NCBI GenBank assembly: GCA_008087055.1
Contig: VIEA01000001.1
Coordinates: forward strand, 719,346-783,345
DNA length: 64,000 nucleotides
Direction of reading: 5' to 3'
From: Gammaproteobacteria bacterium LSUCC0096
GTDB taxonomy: Bacteria > Pseudomonadota > Gammaproteobacteria > Pseudomonadales > Litorivicinaceae
Shown here: piece by piece, positions 8,456 through 16,430 of the stretch
How the letters are laid out: each line of letters opens with the position of its first letter
How positions within the stretch are numbered: position 1 is the first letter of the stretch
The notes under the pieces: generated by a model
Seen by the model: the letters and a program-made list of their open reading frames with translations, nothing else
What the model was told of the DNA's origin: nothing
Database searches by the model: none
Position numbers and translations under genes: made by a program

Positions 8456-8881
8456 ATGCTTGATCTAAAAACTGCAAATAATATTGTCAATCACATCATT
8501 GATGCCGCTTCAAAGCGCAGCGATCTTAAGCCGATGACAGCGGTCGTCGTCGATGCCGGGGGGGCGGTCATTGCCTCTCAGCGACAAGATGGAGCCTCGC
8601 CAATTCGCATCGATCTCGCAAAAGGTAAAGCCCATGGAGCAGTCATGATGGGGATTAGCAGTCGGAAACTGGGCGAGCGTGCCGAGCAACAGGCGTATTT
8701 TATCCAAGCCATGAATGCGCTCTGTAATGGCTCGCTGGTACCAGTCGCTGGTGGTGTTTTAGTGCGCGATGAGTCGGGAACGATCATCGGTGCTGTCGGT
8801 GTCACAGGTGATACCTCTGATAACGACGAAGAATTAGCAATTGCTGCGATTGAAGCGCAAGGATTCACGCCTGACGTCTGA
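8456..8881 (+). CDS. HbpS/GlcG-family haem-binding-fold protein
   Basis: The ATG at 8456 follows AAGGAG by 7 bases and gives 141 residues. The single GlcG/HbpS domain shows MTAVVVDAGGAVIASQRQDG (about 26-45), KAHGAVMMGISSRKLG and VAGGVLVRDESGTIIGAVGV (about 98-117), in the usual order. Family members bind haem or small ligands, or sit beside glycolate and propanediol operons; the role here is unknown. There is no signal peptide, so it is cytoplasmic. The downstream DUF1643 gene overlaps or abuts its end. Confidence 0.82.
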   Translation: MLDLKTANNIVNHIIDAASKRSDLKPMTAVVVDAGGAVIASQRQDGASPIRIDLAKGKAHGAVMMGISSRKLGERAEQQAYFIQAMNALCNGSLVPVAGGVLVRDESGTIIGAVGVTGDTSDNDEELAIAAIEAQGFTPDV

Positions 8882-9359
8882 TTCCATTACCCGGCTCAGC
8901 GAATGGTCGTCATGTGGGCGCCGGCGTTACCGTTTGGGTCGGTTTTGGGGAGAGGGGCCAATCGCATGTGTCATTGGTCTCAATCCATCAATTGCTGATG
9001 ATCAGTTCGATGATCCAACCAATCGTCGCCTGATCGGATTACTCAGTGCGCAAGGATTCAAAGGCTACTGGCTGATTAACCTAATACCTGAGTCAACACC
9101 ATATCCTGAAAAGTTAGGAAAACATGCGCGAAGACTCTCGAATAAAAATCAGTCGGTCATTCGTGAGACTGTCGCTTCGACTGATACAGTGATCATCGCC
9201 TGGGGCGCTGGTGCGACGCGTTGTCCGTTTCGGTATTCACTGGTTGATAGCCTCGTCGATGTGCAATGCTTCGGCGTCACTCAACATGGCGAACCCAAGC
9301 ATCCTTTGTATTTGCCATCCAATACGTATCTCAAACCGTTTCCGGGGTATTCCACCTAG
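8841..9359 (+). CDS. DUF1643 domain protein
   Basis: Up to 172 residues in the frame open from TTG 8841. The conserved DUF1643 blocks are present: RRYRLGRFWG, then VIGLNPSIADDQFDDPTNRR, then WLINLIPESTPYP, then IIAWGAGA and GEPKHPLYLPSNTYLKPF. The molecular function of the family is not established. The frame has no ATG before the first conserved block, so the start is ambiguous: TTG 8841, TTG 8850 or a codon near 8871-8883. Any of these implies overlap or coupling with the HbpS/GlcG gene. The stop shares CTAG with the opposing hydrolase stop. Confidence 0.75.
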   Translation: MLRLKRKDSRLTSDSITRLSEWSSCGRRRYRLGRFWGEGPIACVIGLNPSIADDQFDDPTNRRLIGLLSAQGFKGYWLINLIPESTPYPEKLGKHARRLSNKNQSVIRETVASTDTVIIAWGAGATRCPFRYSLVDSLVDVQCFGVTQHGEPKHPLYLPSNTYLKPFPGYST

Positions 9360-10150
9360 GGGGCTAAAATTCCTTCAAGGATGCCTCGCATCGATTCACG
9401 ATAGGCTTCATCTGTCGACAGGCTTGACTCCACGAAATGAAGGCGTGCATTAGGAATGGATTGTGCGAGCGCCTCTGCGAGATGAGCAGGATGTAACGCA
9501 TCGTGTTCTTGTGCAATGACATCGGTTTGGCAGTCGAATCGGCTGAGTTCATTTGGAGTGAGTGTTAGCGCTTCGGTTTCAAGCGCATCCATCCAAATCA
9601 TCAGCTCTTTAAGCCTTGGGTGCTCGAGAAGTCGCCGATATGTTTCTTGATTACGAGGAGCGCTCGATTGCAGTGCTTGGAACTCAGGTTGTTGTTCAAG
9701 ACAGGTTGCCCACTGATGTTTCGGTTGTGTTCTGAAGATATCGCGCAGTATTCGAAAGACATCAAAGTGCGACGTATCACCATCAACCGAGAAAGCGGGG
9801 CGGGAAATCACCAAATGCTGAATCTCAAGATGGCGTGTTAACTCCATAGCGAATGCAGCCCCAAGCGATATGCCACCAACCAGGAATGGTGTGTCTCCAA
9901 GATGGGCTATGAGTTCACGAACATCATCTACGGCGCGTTGAAACGATAGCGTGTTTGATTGACCAAGATGACTGAGGCCGTGACCACGAGTGTCGAGACA
10001 GACAAGACGGACATTCTCGAGTTCCGGCCAGACTTCAAGAACTTGGCGATGGTCCATCGCAAAGCCATGTTGAAACAGTACGAGCCGTCCATGGCCGCCG
10101 TCGTAGTAGGTGAGTTCCGTTTGATCCGACGCTTTAAACTGGCAAAGCAT
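9356..10150 (-). CDS. Alpha/beta hydrolase
   Basis: The 264-residue cytoplasmic protein has the oxyanion segment FQHGF (about 26-30), LDTRGHGLS (about 52-60) and nucleophile Ser95 in the elbow GGISLG. A candidate acid lies in QEHDALHP late in the chain. I do not see the usual 'GH' catalytic histidine; the expected region reads RLHFVESSLSTDEAY. The catalytic His may therefore be displaced, perhaps to LHF, or activity may be altered. The substrate is unknown. It starts 11 bases after a 56-residue ORF, suggesting a two-gene operon. Confidence 0.75.
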   Translation of the reverse strand: MLCQFKASDQTELTYYDGGHGRLVLFQHGFAMDHRQVLEVWPELENVRLVCLDTRGHGLSHLGQSNTLSFQRAVDDVRELIAHLGDTPFLVGGISLGAAFAMELTRHLEIQHLVISRPAFSVDGDTSHFDVFRILRDIFRTQPKHQWATCLEQQPEFQALQSSAPRNQETYRRLLEHPRLKELMIWMDALETEALTLTPNELSRFDCQTDVIAQEHDALHPAHLAEALAQSIPNARLHFVESSLSTDEAYRESMRGILEGILAP

Positions 10151-10161
10151 CGGCGATCTGA

Positions 10162-10332
10162 CTACAGGGAATCGGCTTCCTCGATAGAATCCTGGCCAAG
10201 ATAGATGACGCCAGGCGCTTTTTCTGGGGCTTCTGTCGATTGCTCATTAATTTGGTTCCACCAACGCGCGAATTCATCTTTTGACATCTGGTGTGGGTAG
10301 AACGTACCTGATTGATTGTGGTTTGTATTCAT
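10162..10332 (-). CDS. Small 56-residue protein upstream of the hydrolase
   Basis: ATG at 10332 on the minus strand, TAG at 10162-10164, 56 residues. AGGAG sits 7 bases before the ATG, and the downstream hydrolase ATG is 11 bases after the stop, both marks of a genuine gene. The peptide is hydrophilic and acidic at the end. It includes FYPHQMSKDEFARWWNQINE and a C-terminal IYLGQDSIEEADSL, with no membrane segment or signal peptide. I recognise no family. It may be a small partner or regulator of the hydrolase. Confidence 0.6.
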   Translation of the reverse strand: MNTNHNQSGTFYPHQMSKDEFARWWNQINEQSTEAPEKAPGVIYLGQDSIEEADSL

Positions 10333-10503
10333 CACTTACTCCTGAAGATTCGGGTCAGTGACGATCCTTGTCGTTATTTACCACCTTGGTCTCAGTATCC
10401 TGCACAGGTTTCGATGCGACTGCAAGCAAGTGATGGTCGAATGCACTGGTTTCGCTATCATGTTTTTGGTGCTTTGACCGATTCAAAGACCACGGAGGAA
10501 TAA
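10312..10503 (+). CDS. Possible small ORF before the secreted hypothetical gene
   Basis: The frame is open from TTG 10312 to TAA 10501-10503, ending 2 bases before the GTG of the next gene. The last 45 codons look protein-like (WSQYPAQVSMRLQ, GRMHWFRYHVFG). No ATG precedes 10414, and its 5' end is antisense to the 56-residue ORF. It could be real with a GTG or TTG start, or chance reading-through of a promoter region. Confidence is low. Confidence 0.25.
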   Translation: MIVVCIHHLLLKIRVSDDPCRYLPPWSQYPAQVSMRLQASDGRMHWFRYHVFGALTDSKTTEE

Positions 10504-10505
10504 TT

Positions 10506-10895
10506 GTGCGAATACTGTGTGTTTTGTTGAGTCTGATGACAAGTCAGATCGTTCTTGCTGAAACTTGGGTATGTCGTCACGACAGTCCCGAACGCGAAGA
10601 TTTGACGTTCATGCCGCAAGCCGATGGAACAGTCGCATGGCAGCATCAGAAACTGGGCTCACTTGATCCGTTGGCATTGATTGTGAATTCCGATGGGTTG
10701 TTAACCATGGCAACGCAACGCGTCAACATCATGTACTCACGTTTTTTCCATCTCGATAAATTCAGCGGTCGCATGGGTGAAACCACCTTTCGCGCATCGA
10801 CACTCCGTCGACTTGAAGAAAAAGATCCCGAGCTCAACTGGAATATGGTCACAACGCTTTGGCAGTGTGAGTTAAAAGAAGCCAGTACTAAGTAA
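10506..10895 (+). CDS. Secreted hypothetical protein
   Basis: 129 residues from GTG 10506, behind a strong GGAGGA ribosome-binding site. A signal peptide (MRILCVLLSLMTSQIVLA) with cleavage likely after ALA leaves a periplasmic protein of about 110 residues beginning ETWVCRHD. It has two cysteines in the mature part (near residues 23 and 122) that could form a disulfide. I recognise no family. A CTTTGA-N5-TCAAAG inverted repeat (10472-10488) sits just ahead of its ribosome-binding site. Its stop overlaps the opposing nuclease gene by 8 bases. Confidence 0.6.
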   Translation: MRILCVLLSLMTSQIVLAETWVCRHDSPEREDLTFMPQADGTVAWQHQKLGSLDPLALIVNSDGLLTMATQRVNIMYSRFFHLDKFSGRMGETTFRASTLRRLEEKDPELNWNMVTTLWQCELKEASTK

Positions 10896-11931
10896 GTTTA
10901 ATTTCACACGTAATGAGATCATGATCTGAGAGCGTTCGATTGTCAGGTCCGAGTGCAGGGACTGTCTTTGGGTGTTGTGCAACTAACTGCTTCACCATCA
11001 GCCAATCAATCCGTCCAAGCGGCGGCCTCGGGTAGCCACGTTCTCGGGGACGCTGGGTCGAGTCGTGGGTATTACAGGTTCCCCACTGGAAGCCTTTTGC
11101 ATGCGCGAGCTCAAATAGTGGTTCATAAGCCACTGGGTTAATAAACCGATCCGGCGTGACTGCACCGAGTTGCGCGCGTTCGCGAAACGGGTCGGTATAG
11201 AGTGTTGGGTTAAATGTTGAGGTATTTAAATCGCCCCCGAAGACACAGGGACGATGGTCGAGACGTGTTTGGAATAATTCAGCGAGTGCATCTGCGCGGT
11301 CATCGGGTCCTTGATTGTTTTCAAGGTGGGTGGTCATGATTTGAATATCACCACTATCAGTCTCAAGACTTGCGCCTAACGCGATCCTGCCGCCGAGTCG
11401 TGGTTCATGAAATTGACGATGCCACCAGCTCCCGTCGCTCTGACTGAAACGATGTAACCAAGGGCTTTTGAGTGGGAAACGACTGATGATCGCATTACCA
11501 TGCAGTCCAGCGGTGTTTTCAGGCTCTGTCGGTGTTGCCAGTTCCCATGCATTACCGAGTTCGAGTTCAATAAACTCAACAGCAAATACACCATGCCAGC
11601 CGAGCTTCTCGGTAAGCTTTTGTGTTGTATGGAATTGCTCAGATCGACTCATACCGCAATCCATTTCACTGAGTAGAACGACATCGAGCGCTTGATCTTG
11701 GATGAGTTGGCTCGCGGCCCACCAATCTCGGCCTCGCTCTAAATTCCAAGCACCGATGCGCAATCGATTGGATGCGCGATCGGTCGTTGTGCCAGAAAAG
11801 ATTTGAAGCTCGTCCAAACACGCAAACTGCTCTGCCCACGGGCCATAGGGTTCCCCATTATCAACCGCTTGTAATGCATCATTTCTAAGTGATACGGGCG
11901 GGATCGAGAGTTCAGTAACACGTTTTGTCAT
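10888..11931 (-). CDS. Endonuclease/exonuclease/phosphatase-family protein
   Basis: The 347-residue protein has the EEP metal-site motifs in order: RIGAWNLERG (about 57-66, Asn), LLSEMDCGMSR (Glu), IMTTHLEN (His), FGGDLNTSTF (Asp/Asn) and LSDHDLITCEI near the C-terminus (catalytic Asp-His). There is no signal peptide, so it is probably cytoplasmic. Members hydrolyse phosphodiesters in DNA, RNA or lipids, or act as phosphatases; the substrate is undetermined. It diverges from the GDPD gene across about 33 bases, so the two promoters must overlap. Confidence 0.8.
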   Translation of the reverse strand: MTKRVTELSIPPVSLRNDALQAVDNGEPYGPWAEQFACLDELQIFSGTTTDRASNRLRIGAWNLERGRDWWAASQLIQDQALDVVLLSEMDCGMSRSEQFHTTQKLTEKLGWHGVFAVEFIELELGNAWELATPTEPENTAGLHGNAIISRFPLKSPWLHRFSQSDGSWWHRQFHEPRLGGRIALGASLETDSGDIQIMTTHLENNQGPDDRADALAELFQTRLDHRPCVFGGDLNTSTFNPTLYTDPFRERAQLGAVTPDRFINPVAYEPLFELAHAKGFQWGTCNTHDSTQRPRERGYPRPPLGRIDWLMVKQLVAQHPKTVPALGPDNRTLSDHDLITCEIKLT

Positions 11932-11964
11932 AAAACTCTGTCAGACTCCTTATTCGAGGTGATT

Positions 11965-12696
11965 ATGGACTGTATTGCACATCGCGGATCTGCAAATCGA
12001 GTGCCCGAAAATTCAATTGCGGGGATTCACTACACAGCATCCCATCATATTAAACAGATCGAATGCGACATTTCTGTTGCATCTGATGGCGTTGCTGTGA
12101 TTTTTCATGATGAATATTTACGTCGGATGACGGGTGATCCTCGTTCAGTCCTAGCGTTGGGAAGCGCTGAATTGACTGAAATCCCACTAATTTCGCACCA
12201 TATCGGACCAACACAATACATTCCGCTTGCCGAAGATTGGATGCGAGAAGCCGCGCGCTACGATTTGTTTTTACATCTTGAAATTAAAGTCCACGATAAC
12301 GAAGTGGAACGCGTTGTGACTGCTGCTTTGGATGCATTTGACCGTTCGGGATTAATGCCATCACAGGTTCGTTTCTCATCATTCTCATTGGATGCGATTC
12401 AACTCATTCGAACAAAACGACCGGAGTTTGAAGTGGGTTTGGCGGCCATCCGGTTATCGGATGTTGCAATCGATACTCTGGATTCGTTCAAGCTCACCTC
12501 AGTTCATTTAGACATCGAGTATCTCGATTCCGAATCGTTGGAGTTGGCCGTCGCGCGCGGATTCAAAGTGTGTGTTTACACTGTGAATTCGGCAGATCAG
12601 CTCATCGCATTGCCGGTAGATCTGATTGATTCTGTGTTCACAGATGATCCCTTGAAGCTCATGAAAGAGCTCAAGACCCTGAAAATTTTAAAATAA
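11965..12696 (+). CDS. ugpQ: Glycerophosphodiester phosphodiesterase
   Basis: 243 residues from ATG 11965, preceded by GAGG; an in-frame GTG lies at 11959. The GDPD TIM-barrel signature starts at once: IAHRGSANRVPENS with His6, Arg7 and Glu15. FHDEYLRRMTG gives the second His, and HLEIKV gives the metal-binding Glu. It hydrolyses glycerophosphodiesters to glycerol-3-phosphate and an alcohol. The absence of a signal peptide matches cytoplasmic UgpQ rather than periplasmic GlpQ. No ugp transporter is nearby. Confidence 0.82.
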   Translation: MDCIAHRGSANRVPENSIAGIHYTASHHIKQIECDISVASDGVAVIFHDEYLRRMTGDPRSVLALGSAELTEIPLISHHIGPTQYIPLAEDWMREAARYDLFLHLEIKVHDNEVERVVTAALDAFDRSGLMPSQVRFSSFSLDAIQLIRTKRPEFEVGLAAIRLSDVAIDTLDSFKLTSVHLDIEYLDSESLELAVARGFKVCVYTVNSADQLIALPVDLIDSVFTDDPLKLMKELKTLKILK

Positions 12697-12726
12697 GCCC
12701 TATTAAAGCGATTGGAGGTATTGTTC

Positions 12727-12942
12727 GTGCGGTATTTTGATGTAGGCCAGAATCCTGTCATGATCAATAAAGACGGGATCGTGTATCGACTGGATGCCAA
12801 TAATTTGTTGGTCGAAGAGCCATTAAATTATCAGTTATCTGAGGAAGCTATTGAGCTCACTGAAGTGAGTTTTTTGAGACGATTTAGTGATCGTCTCGCT
12901 CATGCGTTTATCCACTCGCTCGATTCTGAAATAGGCCATTAA
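12727..12942 (+). CDS. Small hypothetical protein
   Basis: 71 residues from GTG 12727, chosen because GGAGG lies 8 bases upstream; TTG codons at 12712 and 12721 are too close to that site. The peptide is acidic and soluble, with VMINKDGIVYRLDANNLLVEE in the middle and a helical C-terminal half. I recognise no family. It lies between the GDPD and ferredoxin reductase genes on the same strand with short gaps, so it is probably co-transcribed. Confidence 0.6.
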   Translation: MRYFDVGQNPVMINKDGIVYRLDANNLLVEEPLNYQLSEEAIELTEVSFLRRFSDRLAHAFIHSLDSEIGH

Positions 12943-12974
12943 TCGGTCCCAATCAGACAAGAGACTAACAGCCA

Positions 12975-13706
12975 ATGAACCTAGAGACTGTGCTTCAGGT
13001 GGAGCATTATTCGGATGCATTGTTTTCGTTTAAAACAACGCGTAGTGCAGACATTCGTCCGTTTAAAGCCGGTCAATTTACAATGATCGGAATGGCTGAT
13101 GATGACGTGTTGCGTGCCTATAGTATTGCCTCGGCACCTCATGAAGACCATCTTGAATTTCTCTCGATTAAGGTGCCTGGTGGTCCACTGACGGAACGGC
13201 TCAAAGATATTCAAGCCGGTGATCAAATCGAGGTAGGTGATCGGCCAACAGGGACACTTGTTCTCGATAATCTACAGCCGGGTAAACGTTTGTGGTGTGT
13301 TGCAACAGGAACTGGTCTCGCTCCATTTCTTTCCATTGTGAGAGACCCGCAAACCTTTGAGCGCTTTGAGCAAGTGATCGTTACACATACCGTGCGAACG
13401 ACCCAAGAGCTTGCGTATGCTGACCTCTTGTCGTCTCTTCCGATCACCTACTACCCGACTGTGACCAGAGAAGCCTTTCAGACGCCAGGCCGAATTACAG
13501 AGCGGATGGATAATGGGTCGTTATGGTCCGATTTAGCCCTTGATCCATGGGCGGCCGAAGAGGATCGCGTGATGATTTGCGGTTCGCCGGAATTCAATAA
13601 AGAGCTGAGGACTCGACTCGAGAGCTTGGGTTTTGCCCATGGAACCAACCGCGCTCCAGGTGAATTTGTCCAAGAGCGCGCGTTTGTTATGCAGCGAGCG
13701 GACTAG
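12975..13706 (+). CDS. fpr: Ferredoxin/flavodoxin--NADP+ reductase
   Basis: The 243-residue flavoprotein has an FAD-binding barrel with RAYSIASAPHE (about 44-54), where the RxYS motif contacts FAD, and IKVPGGPLTERL. The NADP domain opens with ATGTGLAPFLSIV (about 113-125) and ends with VMICGSPEFNKELRTRLESL. Length and order match bacterial Fpr. It passes electrons between NADPH and ferredoxin or flavodoxin, for example in oxidative stress or Fe-S metabolism. Its stop shares CTAG with the opposing dehydrogenase stop. Confidence 0.87.
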   Translation: MNLETVLQVEHYSDALFSFKTTRSADIRPFKAGQFTMIGMADDDVLRAYSIASAPHEDHLEFLSIKVPGGPLTERLKDIQAGDQIEVGDRPTGTLVLDNLQPGKRLWCVATGTGLAPFLSIVRDPQTFERFEQVIVTHTVRTTQELAYADLLSSLPITYYPTVTREAFQTPGRITERMDNGSLWSDLALDPWAAEEDRVMICGSPEFNKELRTRLESLGFAHGTNRAPGEFVQERAFVMQRAD

Positions 13707-14593
13707 CGATTTTTTAGTCGCTTCAACATATCAAACAAAATGGATGAATCGCGGGTACCGAGATCCTGATCCATGATCGTTTGATACTGGCTTGCCACAA
13801 ATTCGAGGCAGGGGAGTGGAAGTTTCTGGGCTGTTGCAGTCTCTAGCGCGATGCCCACGTCTTTTGCATGCAGTCGCGCCTCGATTCCAGCATCAAAGTC
13901 TTCAGCAATCATTTTAGGAGCCATGAGCGACATCATCTGACTGCCACCCATGCCATCTTTGATGGCCTCAAATACTGCTTGTGGATCTGCGCCTAGATTT
14001 TTTGCAAAAGTCAGGCATTCAGCAACACCCTCAATGGTGATGGTCTGAGCGATTTGATTACTCAGCTTGGCAATTTGTCCATGACCCGCATCACCGACGC
14101 GAGTAATCGCTTTGGCATAACAGTCGATGATTTGATTTGCTCGCTCACATGCTTCAGGCCGACCACCCTGCATCACGATCAAGCGAGCTTCTTCTGACGC
14201 CCACACACCGCCGGAGACTGGAGCATCAACAAAATCCATGCCTGCTGCACGAAGTCGTTGTGCGATTTCCATCGTGCGGGCCGGATCAATGGTTGAATGA
14301 TCAACGAACAGCGTTCCCGGTGAGGCGCTATGGATTGCACCGTCAGGTCCTGTCAGCACCGATTCAACATCATCTGTTCCAGTGACATTGGTGATCACTA
14401 CATCAACATCGGTCGCAACGTCACTGATGCTTAAGCAGGGTATTGCTCCTTGGTCGATAAGCTCTTTGGCCTTGCCTTCAAACACTTCAGCGCGTCGAGC
14501 ATAAAGTTTTAGTTTGAAACCCCGATTAACGATATGACGAGCCATCGGTAACCCCATGGTTCCGAGACCGATAAAACCTACTGTGAGTGTCAT
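13703..14593 (-). CDS. 3-hydroxyisobutyrate dehydrogenase-family NAD(P) oxidoreductase
   Basis: The 296-residue beta-hydroxyacid dehydrogenase has the N-terminal nucleotide-binding motif GFIGLGTMGLPMARHI (about 6-21), substrate loop DAPVSGGVWASEEA (about 122-135) and the catalytic Lys in AKLSNQI (near 173). It could be tartronate-semialdehyde reductase (GlxR/GarR) or 3-hydroxyisobutyrate dehydrogenase. The DAPVSGG segment is common to both, and no glyoxylate carboligase or mmsA is adjacent, so I leave the substrate open. Confidence 0.83.
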   Translation of the reverse strand: MTLTVGFIGLGTMGLPMARHIVNRGFKLKLYARRAEVFEGKAKELIDQGAIPCLSISDVATDVDVVITNVTGTDDVESVLTGPDGAIHSASPGTLFVDHSTIDPARTMEIAQRLRAAGMDFVDAPVSGGVWASEEARLIVMQGGRPEACERANQIIDCYAKAITRVGDAGHGQIAKLSNQIAQTITIEGVAECLTFAKNLGADPQAVFEAIKDGMGGSQMMSLMAPKMIAEDFDAGIEARLHAKDVGIALETATAQKLPLPCLEFVASQYQTIMDQDLGTRDSSILFDMLKRLKNR

Positions 14594-14596
14594 GCT

Positions 14597-14986
14597 GTGC
14601 CTTTGAGTCTGTTGTTTTATTTTTTAAAAAAACGCGTTACGCATCTTGCATTGATTCTGTTGCAGTCTGCAACTGTCATCGCTGCTGATCGCCCGTGGTG
14701 GGAGGCCGACGTTGCGACAGAAATGGCACGCATGGAAGCCCAGAATGAAGCGATCAGGCAAGCGATCGAAACGGAGCTTCGCTTCCACAATAACGCGGTA
14801 TTTGCAGAACTTGAGAGGGTGTCTCAGTCGTACCTTCAACAGACTGAAGCACGCTGGACCGAGAATGATGAGGCGGTTGTTCGGGATGAAGTTCGACGCT
14901 TGAATGACTCGATGCGTCCTTACTTTGACGCAGGACGGCATCTATTCGATGTAGATAGCTATATGATGGACCGCACCAAGCGGTGA
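14597..14986 (+). CDS. Secreted hypothetical protein, helical
   Basis: Up to 129 residues from GTG 14597, only 3 bases beyond the start of the divergent dehydrogenase. An N-terminal basic and hydrophobic stretch (KKRVTHLALILLQSATVIAA) looks like a signal peptide with cleavage before DRPWW. The rest is charged and strongly helical, with possible coiled coil at about 40-75 (MARMEAQNEAIRQAIETE). No family is recognised. The start is uncertain because no clear ribosome-binding site is visible. Its 3' end overlaps the opposing GNAT gene by 28 bases. Confidence 0.5.
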   Translation: MPLSLLFYFLKKRVTHLALILLQSATVIAADRPWWEADVATEMARMEAQNEAIRQAIETELRFHNNAVFAELERVSQSYLQQTEARWTENDEAVVRDEVRRLNDSMRPYFDAGRHLFDVDSYMMDRTKR

Positions 14987-15435
14987 GGATAGTCGCGGAC
15001 CTCGTCAGTGACTGGAATGTGCTCGAATCGTTGCTTCATAAAAAACGAAACAGCGCTCTCGTGGGCCTTCACAAATAACGCATCGAGGTGTCTTCTTTTG
15101 GCAAGGTCTAGCGCCACTTCAATCAATCGTTGCCCGAGACCTTGATGTCGATGATCTGAGTGAACATAGAGGCCATGGATCTGAAGACAACTTTGATCAC
15201 CTGGAAGCTCTGACGCATCATCATTTAAAACCAAGATCGCGAGCAGAGTGTTGTTCTGATCCCGAAGGCCGTAGAATTGGTGATCGATCCAATCAGATTC
15301 ACTGTAGCGATACGCATTGATGCTCAGCCGGTAGAGACGATCTGAGAGATTCCATGCGGCAATTGATGATGCCAAAACGTCATTGATTGCAGGCAACGTA
15401 GCAGGGGTTTCTTGGGAAAAAATGTAAGACATCAT
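14959..15435 (-). CDS. GNAT-family N-acetyltransferase
   Basis: The 158-residue protein has the acetyl-CoA-binding motif A at about 90-105: LYVHSDHRHQGLGQRLIEVA, containing the R-x-x-G-x-G core (RHQGLG). A C-terminal AVSFFMKQRFEHI is the usual 'FY--GF' region. GGAG precedes the double ATG at 15435/15432. The acceptor substrate is unknown. The C-terminal codons are antisense to the end of the helical secreted protein. Confidence 0.8.
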   Translation of the reverse strand: MMSYIFSQETPATLPAINDVLASSIAAWNLSDRLYRLSINAYRYSESDWIDHQFYGLRDQNNTLLAILVLNDDASELPGDQSCLQIHGLYVHSDHRHQGLGQRLIEVALDLAKRRHLDALFVKAHESAVSFFMKQRFEHIPVTDEVRDYPHRLVRSII

Positions 15436-15476
15436 TAAGTCTCCTTTGGCGACTTGGATATTGGGGATTTCGGGCG

Positions 15477-16355
15477 TTGTTCAACCTACTGAGACGACAT
15501 CAAACAGCCTATGCGTACGCACTTGGCTTTGTTGGTGTGCTTTGCTTTGCAGCAACGCTACCGCTAACGACAATCGCATTATCTGATTTCTCTCCGACTT
15601 TTATTACCGTCATTCGCGCAGTCATCGCAGGCATGGCAGCTTGTATTTGGATTTTTTTGAGTCACTCAACGCGACCTAAACGCGAGGAAGTCAAACCACT
15701 GATCGTGAGTGGTTTAGGTTTAATCTTTGGATTTCCACTCGCAATGGCGATCGGACTTCAGTCCGTCCCGTCTTATCATGGTGCGGTTGTTCTCGGCATA
15801 TTACCGCTAGTGACAGCCGGTTTGTCTGTGATGGTTCACGGTTATCGGGCGCGCTTTGGGTTTTGGTTGTGCGCTGTCGCAGGGGCTGGTCTAGTTATTA
15901 TATTTACCTTGCGGGAGCAAGGAGGCTCAGTCAGTTGGGCTGATCTTTGGCTGGTTTTAGCGGCATTAATGGCGTCATCTGGCTATGTCATTGCAGGCGA
16001 TCTAGCCAAGCGTCGGCCAGGTCCATGGGTCATCTGCTGGTCACTTGTACTGTTGTCACCGGTCTCGATCATCGCAACTCTACTGGCATGGCCAGACTTT
16101 TTTTGGGTACGCCCTGAGAGCTCACTTTTAGCCTTACTAGCGCTTGGATTATTCTCGATGTTTTTTGGCTTTTTCGCCTGGAATACAGGCCTTGCACTTG
16201 GCGGTATTGCTGAGGTCGGTCAAGTGCAACTGCTTCAACTCTTCTTGACTCTCTTATGGGGCAGTATTTTGATTGGCGAGGTTGTGACACTTGATGTGTG
16301 GATTTTTGCGTCGCTTGTTGCCCTGACTGTGTATATCGGAAGGAAACTGGCTTGA
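15477..16355 (+). CDS. EamA/DMT-family transporter
   Basis: The 292-residue inner-membrane protein has about ten hydrophobic segments forming two EamA repeats (about 10-145 and 155-290). The second repeat contains the typical FFAWNTGLALGGIAEVGQVQ stretch, seen in DMT exporters near TM9. The start is TTG 15477 (no ATG nearby); GGGGAT lies upstream. It is probably an exporter of amino acids or metabolites; the substrate is not readable. It diverges from the GNAT gene. Confidence 0.83.
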   Translation: MFNLLRRHQTAYAYALGFVGVLCFAATLPLTTIALSDFSPTFITVIRAVIAGMAACIWIFLSHSTRPKREEVKPLIVSGLGLIFGFPLAMAIGLQSVPSYHGAVVLGILPLVTAGLSVMVHGYRARFGFWLCAVAGAGLVIIFTLREQGGSVSWADLWLVLAALMASSGYVIAGDLAKRRPGPWVICWSLVLLSPVSIIATLLAWPDFFWVRPESSLLALLALGLFSMFFGFFAWNTGLALGGIAEVGQVQLLQLFLTLLWGSILIGEVVTLDVWIFASLVALTVYIGRKLA

Positions 16356-16394
16356 TTCACTATTGATGCTCACCTAAGGTAAGTTCTCCCACGG

Positions 16395-16430
16395 ACGGGA
16401 TAAGCAATAACAAACTGGAGAATATCCCGT
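16395..16430 (+). promoter_or_regulatory. Hairpin covering the start codon of the alcohol dehydrogenase gene
   Basis: ACGGGATA (16395-16402) and TATCCCGT (16423-16430) are perfect 8-base complementary arms around a 20-base loop. The second arm includes the first two bases of the GTG start (16429). The ribosome-binding site GGAG (16417-16420) sits in the loop. Folding could hold the start codon in a stem and limit initiation. It might equally be a DNA operator. Function is inferred from geometry alone. Confidence 0.4.
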
